Below are positions 27,478 through 33,268 of a stretch of DNA of 33,268 bases, piece after piece. The DNA comes from Gammaproteobacteria bacterium (GTDB lineage: Bacteria; Pseudomonadota; Gammaproteobacteria; Pseudomonadales; Pseudohongiellaceae): positions 1-33,268 of the forward strand of contig JABIPQ010000062.1 of assembly GCA_018698975.1 (NCBI GenBank). The letters run 5' to 3'. Made by a program: the position numbers and the translations under genes. The notes beneath the pieces were generated by a model. The model was given only the letters and a program-made list of their open reading frames with translations. It ran no database searches and had not been told where the DNA came from. Each line of letters opens with the position of its first letter. The stretch's first letter is position 1.

Positions 27478-28344
27478 TCAAGGATTCACCAGCTGGTGAA
27501 CACAGGTGAAAAGATCAGTGGCAAGGAGTCCGCGTTCACCATGAGTGCCGGCCTGAATATCGGCGGCCTTACTGTGAATACAAACACCCAGCCTTGCACT
27601 TTCAGTGAGTGAATAACCTTGTGCCAGCATGCCGCCAAGTATCCCGCTCAGCACGTCTCCCATTCCCCCGGAAGCCATACCGGGATTGCCATGAGCACAT
27701 TGCTCTACTTGTTGGCGTTCACCCTGGGTGTAACATATAAGCGAGCCCGCGCCTTTCAGAATACTTACTCCGCCAAAGCTAGACTGCAGTTTACTTGCTG
27801 CCGCCGGGCGATCCTGTTGTATATCAGTTGTGCTGCAATTTAGTAATCTGGCAGCCTCGCCAGGGTGTGGCGTGAGGATGATTTCATGCAAGGCTGCGAG
27901 GGCATCTTTGGCCAGGCCGTCACTGAGCAAATTCAGTGCATCTGCATCCAGCACCACGGGAACCGGATGTTTAACAAGTTCTTCCAGGGTAAGTTTCAGG
28001 CATAAACGTGACCAGTCGCTTTGGCCCAATCCCGGGCCTAGCACCACGACGGATGCAGCAGGTATAAGGCCGATCAGGTCCTCATTTGACTCGATAGCTT
28101 TAACCATAAGTTCAGGGCGGCGCGCCAGAAAGGCTGCGCAGTGAAATGGATGAGTTGCTACCGAGATTAAACCGGCGCCACTTCGAGCAGCACTTTCTCC
28201 CGCCATCAGGGCGGCTCCGCCAAAGCCCTTGTCGCCGCCAATCACCAGAACATGGCCGAAATCACCTTTGTGGACGTCGCGCTCTCGACGAGCAAGCTGA
28301 TGTTTGATTGCATCATAATCAATTTTACGGGGCTGATTGCTCAT
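27478..28344 (-). CDS. nnrD: ADP/ATP-dependent NAD(P)H-hydrate dehydratase, stand-alone C-terminal domain of Nnr
   Basis: This enzyme repairs hydrated NADH or NADPH. The 288-residue protein is only the ribokinase-like dehydratase half: HKGDFGHVLVIGGDKGFGGAA, VLGPGLGQSD, LTPHPGEAARLL, ILKGAGSLI and GNPGMASGGMGDVLSG with catalytic Asp230. The usual gammaproteobacterial Nnr has about 500 residues and begins with a YjeF_N epimerase domain, which is absent here. The stretch upstream (28345-28572) holds a terminator, not coding sequence, so this is not a wrongly chosen start. The ATG has AAAGAG about 8 bases upstream. It heads the minus-strand block. The epimerase may be encoded elsewhere, or the organism relies on spontaneous epimerisation. 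Confidence 0.92.
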   Translation of the reverse strand: MSNQPRKIDYDAIKHQLARRERDVHKGDFGHVLVIGGDKGFGGAALMAGESAARSGAGLISVATHPFHCAAFLARRPELMVKAIESNEDLIGLIPAASVVVLGPGLGQSDWSRLCLKLTLEELVKHPVPVVLDADALNLLSDGLAKDALAALHEIILTPHPGEAARLLNCSTTDIQQDRPAAASKLQSSFGGVSILKGAGSLICYTQGERQQVEQCAHGNPGMASGGMGDVLSGILGGMLAQGYSLTESARLGVCIHSKAADIQAGTHGERGLLATDLFTCVHQLVNP

Positions 28345-28442
28345 GAAAAAACTCTTTAAAAAAGTTATCAGGAAAATGAATCAATGAATTCGCTTGTGCT
28401 GATTATAGTGCTTCTGTGCAACGAGGCATTAATTATCAACAC

Positions 28443-28478
28443 AAAAAAATAAGGCCCGTGTTAAACGGGCCTTTTTGT
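28443..28478 (-). terminator. strong intrinsic terminator below the SutA-like gene
   Basis: AAGGCCCGT (28451-28459) and ACGGGCCTT (28465-28473) form a 9-bp stem with a 5-base loop. On the minus strand the stem is followed by TTATTTTTTTG, and on the plus strand by TTTTTG, so it can work both ways. It separates the SutA-like gene from nnr. The rest of 28345-28572 shows no gene. Confidence 0.88.
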
Positions 28479-28572
28479 CTGCTGACAGTGTCCTGTGTGT
28501 ACAGGAGATTTCTGAAAGGTCGCCGGCGGGGTAATGCGGGCGCCTGTAATTATTATTATTTGAATTAGAGTC

Positions 28573-28770
28573 TTAACCGCTATGACGTTTGCCCAGAGTA
28601 ATGTGCCGTGGGCCAGATGTGGCAACCTGACCACTTACTCCCAGGGGAATCTCCTGGATTTTCCCACCCTCTGCAAGGAAGGCAGCAATATGAGTATCAA
28701 CGTTATCTCTTGAGATATCATCAGGTTGTTCTTTTACGAGTTTGCTTTTAGCTCTTTTTGCGCTAGCCAT
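28573..28770 (-). CDS. small SutA-like protein, possible RNA-polymerase-binding regulator
   Basis: A 65-residue basic protein with a Lys/Arg-rich start (SAKRAKSKLVKEQ) and the segment HIAAFLAEGGKIQEIP at about 27-42. This resembles the core of Pseudomonas SutA (a helix then FLSRGGKVQEI), which binds RNA polymerase and adjusts transcription in slow growth. The acidic N-terminus of SutA is missing, and the C-terminus (GPRHITLGKRHSG) is short and basic. The assignment rests on recalled similarity over about 16 residues. That it is a real gene is supported by an AGGAT ribosome site, a TATAAT promoter upstream and a strong terminator downstream. It is monocistronic with a long leader. Confidence 0.6.
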   Translation of the reverse strand: MASAKRAKSKLVKEQPDDISRDNVDTHIAAFLAEGGKIQEIPLGVSGQVATSGPRHITLGKRHSG

Positions 28771-28919
28771 GTTTATCCTTTTTTATATTTATTTGAAAAG
28801 ATATTTAATTCCGAGAGCCACCGATTAATCAGCCAAGGCCTTTTTGCCGGGCCTGGGTTCAACGTGGCTTGCCTGGAAAAGCGCGCAATTTTCCCTTCTG
28901 AAATTTTGCGCGGGCTGGC

Positions 28920-28948
28920 ATTATACGGCTTGTTGAGGTTTTTTTCAT
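28920..28948 (-). promoter_or_regulatory. candidate promoter and long leader of the SutA-like gene
   Basis: On the minus strand TATAAT at 28925-28920 has ATGAAA (4 of 6 to consensus) 17 bases upstream at 28948-28943. Transcription from here gives a leader of about 140 bases containing an imperfect hairpin with CGCGCAA/TTGCGCG arms at 28881-28912. The rest of the 28771-29076 spacer shows no gene. Confidence 0.5.
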
Positions 28949-29076
28949 GTTGATGGCAATTATTGACTGCTCTGTGAGCAGAGACACACTCCATATAGTA
29001 GAGAAATCCGCAGGAATGGCCCATGTTTAGGCAGGATCAGGCAGCTACTGGGCTATTGGAAAGAGGACTGAAAAAA

Positions 29077-29703
29077 TCAGCGGGTAACGGTGGCCAGCCG
29101 GAGGGCGAGACCGGTAAATACCAATGCTGCAATTCGATTAAGTAATGTTTGCGTATGTTTAGAGCGCTTGAAATATTCGGCAATCAAGCCTGACAGGGAA
29201 GCGATGGTGCAAAATATTATGAGAGATACCAGAATAAAAACAGCCCCCAGAATAAATAACTGGAAGGTCATATTTCCAATTGCAGGGTCGGCAAACTGGG
29301 GCAGGAAGGCCAGAAAAAAGATTGCGATTTTGGGGTTGCTGAGATTCATGATAATGCCGCGGCGGTAAAGGGCACCAGCAGATGGAAGTGTGGTCCCAAG
29401 GCTGTTATCCAGAGAACTGGCTGATGCCTTCCATGCCTGCCAGGCAAGGTAAAGCAGGTAGCATGCACCGATCAGTTTCAGGACAGTGAAGGCGCTCGCG
29501 CTAACCAAGAATATAGCGGCGACTCCCAGGGCAACGGCAGTGGTATGAGCAATAAGGCCGGTACAAAGACCAAGCGTAATGATAATGCCCGGTCTTTTTC
29601 CGTAAAGCGCTGACTGGGTTAGGACAAAAATATTATCCGGACCGGGCGCTAAAGACAGTATAAGTGAGGCCACTATAAAAGTTGCCAGAGATTCAGGATT
29701 CAT
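29077..29703 (-). CDS. LysE/RhtB family amino-acid exporter
   Basis: A 208-residue inner-membrane protein with about six hydrophobic segments. The family signature is at the N-terminus: LSLAPGPDNIFVLTQSALYGKRPGI at about residues 17-41, followed by GLCTGLIAHTTAVALG, YLLYLAWQAWKAS and FLAFLPQFADP. The family exports amino acids such as lysine, threonine, homoserine or small related solutes. The substrate cannot be read from sequence. It stands alone between two spacers (28771-29076 and 29704-29826). No neighbouring LysR-type regulator is present, although such a partner is common. Confidence 0.9.
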   Translation of the reverse strand: MNPESLATFIVASLILSLAPGPDNIFVLTQSALYGKRPGIIITLGLCTGLIAHTTAVALGVAAIFLVSASAFTVLKLIGACYLLYLAWQAWKASASSLDNSLGTTLPSAGALYRRGIIMNLSNPKIAIFFLAFLPQFADPAIGNMTFQLFILGAVFILVSLIIFCTIASLSGLIAEYFKRSKHTQTLLNRIAALVFTGLALRLATVTR

Positions 29704-29826
29704 AGTGGCTTTCTGATAAAGGGGTATAAGGCATAGGGATATATAGCAGTAGCAACGGGGCTCGACCAGACATTTTTAAAAATATTACTGCCAGCGCTTA
29801 CATAATATTTCTATACCTTACTTACT

Positions 29827-31422
29827 TTATTTACTTTTTATGTAGTGAGTAATGACTGGTGCTGAATCCTTGATAAGAAAATCGAGAATTTTGGACTGGA
29901 TCATTGCATCCTGTTTGCTAATTCTCTCATGCTGGCGCAAATGATCAAGCCAGGAATCTACCAGAAAAAATTCTTGAAAGCTGAATGGTTCACTGATGTT
30001 TTCCATAATGCCCCATTCCCAGGCGCCGTCCCTGCGGCGGGCTTTACCTAACTGCTCCATGGCATGCAGAAATTCTTCCCGGGCATCGGGGTCAACCATG
30101 TATTTAATACAGACCATGACGGGCCCCTGACCAGGATGAATTTTCAGAGCCGGTTCTGGCAGTGTCCAGTGTTTTGATGGCGTGTGGTCCATAGTTTCAT
30201 TGCCAGTGACAGGCCATCGCTGTGTGAAAAAGGCGGCAATGGCCAGGCAAATGGATGCGGTATATATAGCTGTAGGAATAGAGGTTAGCTGTGCCAAGCC
30301 TCCCCAAACCGCAGGGCCAATTGCCAGTGAGCCCATAAAAAAGGTCAGGAATACACCTATCCCTCTCGAACGTACCCAGTTAGGTAAAGCGTTATGCGCT
30401 GCGGTTTGCGCGCAGGTCATCACGGTGATCCAGGCAGAACCGCACAAGGCGAGGGTAAAAAGTGCCACCACATAAATCTGTGTCAGGGCAGTAATGATCA
30501 TGCCAGAGGCAAAGACCAGGGAAGCCCCGGTAATGAGTTGATCATTATTAAAACGGGCGCGCAGACGTGGGATGAACATCGCATTAATAATGGCACCGAT
30601 ACTGATGGCACCAAATAAAACAGCATATTTAAATTCATCAGCCTGAAGTAATTCACGGGCAATAAGAGGAAACAGCGCCCACATAACACTGGCAAAAAAG
30701 TAAAAACCGATACTGCGAAAAATAGTGGACTGCAAAGCAGGCGAGTGCTTGGTATAACGCAGGCCGGTTCTCACCGCGGCACTAAGACGCTCAGGAGGTA
30801 GAGCGGTTTCAGGAGGCTTTCGTTTCCAGCGTATGAGTACCACGATAATAAAAGAGAAGGTGACGGCGTTGGTAACAAATACTGCACCAGGACCGGTAAC
30901 GGCCAGAATAATACCGGCAATAAAAGCGCCCAGGACTCTGGCTATATTCATGCCCATGGTATTCAGGGCGATGCCGCCAGGGAGATCTTTACGACTGACT
31001 ACTTCCGGAATAATCGATTGCCAGGCCGGCATGACCATGGCGGTGCCAATCCCCATCATCAAGGTCAGCAGCAGTAATGACCAGACCTGAACATTACCGG
31101 ACAGGGTAAGAATACCGAGCATGATGGCTACGAACGCCATGCCAAAATTGGCGCTCAGTAGATATAGGCGGCGATCAAGGATGTCGGCCAGCGCACCGGA
31201 AGGCAGTAATAAAAAGAAGGCGGGTAGAGAGCTGGCTGTTTGCATCAGTGCCACAACAAATTCTGAATCAGTAAGACTGGTGACCAGCCAGCCGGCGGCC
31301 ACATCATGCATCCAGGTGCCGATATTGGAAACCAGAGTGGCAATCCAGAGAAACAGGAATACACGATTATTGCGCAGAGGTGTCCAGGGCGACATTGAAG
31401 GTTTTGCTATGGCTTCGGACAT
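29827..31422 (-). CDS. MFS exporter (MFS_3/EntS-like) with C-terminal ABM-like domain
   Basis: The 531-residue product has a major facilitator body of about 12 membrane segments (residues about 15-410). The loop after segment 2 has the motif ALADILDRR. The N-terminus NNRVFLFLWIATLVSNIGTWMHDVAAGWLVT is typical of the EntS-like MFS_3 group. Residues about 430-531 form a soluble domain resembling antibiotic-biosynthesis-monooxygenase folds (VMVCIKYMVDPDAREEFLHA, RRRDGAWEWGIMEN, FQEFFLVDSWLDHLRQHERI). This fusion is known in the group, and its role is unclear. The substrate is unknown. The next MFS gene lies 76 bases upstream on the same strand, so the two may be co-transcribed. Confidence 0.88.
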   Translation of the reverse strand: MSEAIAKPSMSPWTPLRNNRVFLFLWIATLVSNIGTWMHDVAAGWLVTSLTDSEFVVALMQTASSLPAFFLLLPSGALADILDRRLYLLSANFGMAFVAIMLGILTLSGNVQVWSLLLLTLMMGIGTAMVMPAWQSIIPEVVSRKDLPGGIALNTMGMNIARVLGAFIAGIILAVTGPGAVFVTNAVTFSFIIVVLIRWKRKPPETALPPERLSAAVRTGLRYTKHSPALQSTIFRSIGFYFFASVMWALFPLIARELLQADEFKYAVLFGAISIGAIINAMFIPRLRARFNNDQLITGASLVFASGMIITALTQIYVVALFTLALCGSAWITVMTCAQTAAHNALPNWVRSRGIGVFLTFFMGSLAIGPAVWGGLAQLTSIPTAIYTASICLAIAAFFTQRWPVTGNETMDHTPSKHWTLPEPALKIHPGQGPVMVCIKYMVDPDAREEFLHAMEQLGKARRRDGAWEWGIMENISEPFSFQEFFLVDSWLDHLRQHERISKQDAMIQSKILDFLIKDSAPVITHYIKSK

Positions 31423-31498
31423 TCCTGATTATTCTCGGTATTTAAGTGATGGCAGTAATTGTTGAAACTTATTATAACCTACCAGCGCTAAGTGATTA

Positions 31499-32800
31499 TC
31501 AATGACCCAACTCATGGACATCGGTCAGTCTTGAATCCTTATCCAGTTCGCGCAAAGTGGGGCTGAGCATGAAAAAGGCCAACACCACCAGTACGAGCAT
31601 GATACAAGCTACAAACATAGTGTTGGCAATGCCATAAAACTCTGCAAAGTAGGCAACAGGCAAAACACCAAGAGGTGTCAGACCGACAGTGAGCATCATT
31701 AAAGAAGACATCCGTCCGCGTACTTCATTATCGGCCAGCAATTGCACCAGGGTCTGGTTCAATGTCTGACTCATGTTGGCAAAAATATTGGCAACCAGCA
31801 GAATCGGCAGTGCTACATAATAATAGGGGCTGATACTGAACCCTGCCAGGAATACGCCAAAGGTCAGCGCCGCAAACATCATTACCCGGGTACGTTTCAT
31901 GGTGTCACCTAAACGCGCCACCAACAGCGAGCCGATGATACCGCCCACACCGACACTGCCCATCATGATGCCCAATTTGGTTTCGCTTACCTGCCAGATG
32001 GATTCGGTGAATACCACCAGGAAACTAATAATAGGTATGGCTAGTAGCATGGGGAAAAGACCAAAGACAAGACATAGCAGTATTGGCTTGTTGTTGGCTA
32101 CATAAGTAAAAGAATACTTAACATCGGTAAAAAAGCCTTTGTTGTTTTTATTATCCGGATAGGATTTTGGTAGTTTTACCATGCCAAAAATAGAGAACCC
32201 GTAAAGTAATATGGATACAAGATATGCCCCTGGCATGGTAATTAGGGGAATAAGCAGGCCCATACCAGCAGGGCCAACGATGCGGGCAATATTGAGTGAG
32301 GTGGCCTGTAGCGCCATGGCATTGCCCAATTTTTCACGCCCCACCAAAGGGTAAATCATGGCAGTTCGGGTTGGCATCAGAAAAGGAAAATTAACACCGA
32401 GCACAAATGCTGTTGCCAGCAGGTGCCAGAATTCCAGTTTGCCAGCGACCAGTAACACCAGAACAATCAGCTCGTTCACTAAAACGATGGCCTGACTGAT
32501 GATGGTGAGCTTGCGCCGTTCCACACGGTCAATGACCGCGCCGGAAAACAACAAGCCAATGGACATGGGCGTAGCAATAACCAGATTGACCAGCGCCAGT
32601 GAAAATGTACTTTCGGTCAATTCCCACGCCAGCAGGGAGCGCACCACCAACTGACCCTGCATCGCCAGAAAGAAAGTACCAAGACTGCTAATTAACCAGC
32701 GAAAAGGGATGGATTCCAGTGCAGCAAAAGACCGCGGCATCTTCCTGGCAGTGTCAGCGGCTTGTGTGTTGTCGGGTTTTATAGCGTTATCTTCAGACAT
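31499..32800 (-). CDS. MFS transporter (MFS_3-like)
   Basis: A 433-residue major facilitator protein with a charged, disordered N-terminus (about 1-25) and about 12 membrane segments. The first cytoplasmic loop carries SGAVIDRVERRKLTI (motif A variant) and the second half SLLVARLGDTMKRTRVM. The C-terminus is short and charged, without the soluble domain of its neighbour. Related MFS_3 proteins export small hydrophobic compounds, siderophores or drugs; the substrate is not evident. It is first of the tandem pair. The ribosome site is weak (only a T-rich stretch before the ATG), so translation may be low or the start slightly different. Confidence 0.88.
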   Translation of the reverse strand: MSEDNAIKPDNTQAADTARKMPRSFAALESIPFRWLISSLGTFFLAMQGQLVVRSLLAWELTESTFSLALVNLVIATPMSIGLLFSGAVIDRVERRKLTIISQAIVLVNELIVLVLLVAGKLEFWHLLATAFVLGVNFPFLMPTRTAMIYPLVGREKLGNAMALQATSLNIARIVGPAGMGLLIPLITMPGAYLVSILLYGFSIFGMVKLPKSYPDNKNNKGFFTDVKYSFTYVANNKPILLCLVFGLFPMLLAIPIISFLVVFTESIWQVSETKLGIMMGSVGVGGIIGSLLVARLGDTMKRTRVMMFAALTFGVFLAGFSISPYYYVALPILLVANIFANMSQTLNQTLVQLLADNEVRGRMSSLMMLTVGLTPLGVLPVAYFAEFYGIANTMFVACIMLVLVVLAFFMLSPTLRELDKDSRLTDVHELGH

Positions 32801-32936
32801 GAAAAAAATAAAGTCTTGGCAAACGAGAGGTGCGCGATTTTACGGGAATGGAGGTGGTTAATCTATAAAGGATTAATGCAAAATCCTAGAGCAAGCCCGG
32901 CTTTTCGAGTATGATTACTGCCCTTGCACCAATTGA

Positions 32937-33057
32937 TTGCGCCCGTAGCGTAAGCCGGAAGAGCGAAGCGATGTCCGGCAGTTCAGAAAGAATAGGTAGT
33001 ACCGCAAAAGTTTATTGCGCCCGTAGCGTAGGGCGGAAGAGCAGAGCGATATCCGCC
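32937..33057. repeat. two REP-like palindromes with a shared 16-base leader
   Basis: TTGCGCCCGTAGCGTA occurs at 32937-32952 and 33015-33030. Each copy is followed by a palindrome: GCCGGA...TCCGGC at 32954-32979 and GGCGGA...TCCGCC at 33032-33057. The loops are AGAGCGAAGCGATG and AGAGCAGAGCGATA. The stem changes are compensatory. The leader's first 13 bases equal the sequence at the start of the tRNA gene (33112-33124). The remaining spacer, 32801-33113, has no gene. Confidence 0.85.
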
Positions 33058-33113
33058 GTAAAAGTAACTGGCACAAGAAGCCGGTAATAAATTAAATAAT
33101 AGCTACAGTTTTT

Positions 33114-33190
33114 GCGCCCGTAGCTCAGCTGGATAGAGTAACTGGCTTCGAACCAGTTGGTCGGGAGTTCGAATCTCTCCGGGCGCGCCA
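33114..33190 (+). tRNA. tRNA-Arg (anticodon UCG)
   Basis: A 77-base tRNA with encoded CCA. The acceptor stem GCGCCCG pairs with CGGGCGC, the discriminator is G. The D arm is GCTCAGCTGGATAGAGT, and the anticodon stem ACTGG/CCAGT holds the loop CTTCGAA, giving anticodon TCG, which reads CGA. The T arm is GGGAG with loop TTCGAATC and CTCTCC pairing. All parts are intact, so it should be functional. Confidence 0.97.
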
Positions 33191-33246
33191 TACTAAGTAA
33201 AAAGTTCCAATACAATCAAGTAGTTAGATGTTTATCTCAATCAAAA

Positions 33247-33268
33247 CGTATACATAATCGTATACATA
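33247..33268. repeat. start of a 12-base tandem repeat at the window edge
   Basis: CGTATACATA occurs at 33247-33256 and 33259-33268, a 12-base period, each copy holding the palindrome GTATAC. The second copy ends at the window edge, so copy number is unknown. It lies 57 bases after a tRNA gene, a common integration target. Confidence 0.6.

Noticed and set aside
33012-33215. Minus-strand 67-residue open frame containing RPERFELPTNWFEASYSIQLS
   Set aside because: This is the antisense of the tRNA-Arg gene. The peptide is a well-known false product of reading through tRNA genes.

Overview
The window is a chromosomal segment of a gammaproteobacterium. The best evidence is the minus-strand block nnr-tsaE-amiB-mutL ... 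miaA-hfq-hflX-hflK-hflC-DUF2065-hisZ-purA, which is the order typical of Gammaproteobacteria, with hisZ placed as in Pseudomonas-like genomes. Other pointers agree: a MutL that keeps endonuclease motifs, a small SutA-like protein, an outer-membrane TonB-dependent receptor, a CDF transporter and REP-like repeats. I infer a free-living, probably aerobic relative of the Pseudomonadales/Cellvibrionales; the sequence does not fix the genus.

Layout. Positions 1-3210 hold the start of a DUF3429 membrane protein (minus), a periplasmic glutathione-peroxidase-like protein, and two adjacent secreted paralogues of unknown function, the second with an N-terminal DUF6152-like domain. Positions 3302-7309 hold gcvT-gcvP of the glycine cleavage system, without gcvH between them. 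Positions 7550-8911 hold a carboxymuconolactone-decarboxylase-family protein and a 3-hydroxyisobutyrate-dehydrogenase-family enzyme. Positions 8954-10937 hold a NarX/UhpB-type sensor kinase and its NarL-type response regulator; the kinase gene is cut by one in-frame TAG. A TonB-dependent receptor follows behind an extended -10 promoter, then a convergent CDF transporter. Positions 14824-28344 carry the hfq superoperon, interrupted by murI on the opposite strand between mutL and miaA. Upstream of it lie a terminator and a SutA-like gene. Positions 29077-32800 hold a LysE-family exporter and two MFS exporters. The window ends with two REP-like repeats, a tRNA-Arg(UCG) gene and the start of a 12-bp tandem repeat.

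How the genes fit together. The central block couples tRNA modification (tsaE, miaA), RNA chaperoning (hfq), membrane proteolysis control (hflK, hflC), ribosome rescue (hflX), cell-wall hydrolysis and precursor supply (amiB, murI), mismatch repair (mutL), metabolite repair (nnr) and purine/histidine synthesis (purA, hisZ). The flanking genes are accessory: uptake, export and possible small-molecule degradation.

The most notable observations are: (i) a family of intergenic elements built from inward-facing 7-bp purine-rich repeats around short cores; (ii) hflX, whose conserved N-terminus begins at an AUC codon with no AUG/GUG/UUG available; (iii) the nonsense codon in the sensor kinase; (iv) REP-like repeats that share their first bases with the adjacent tRNA gene; and (v) an Nnr reduced to its dehydratase half.
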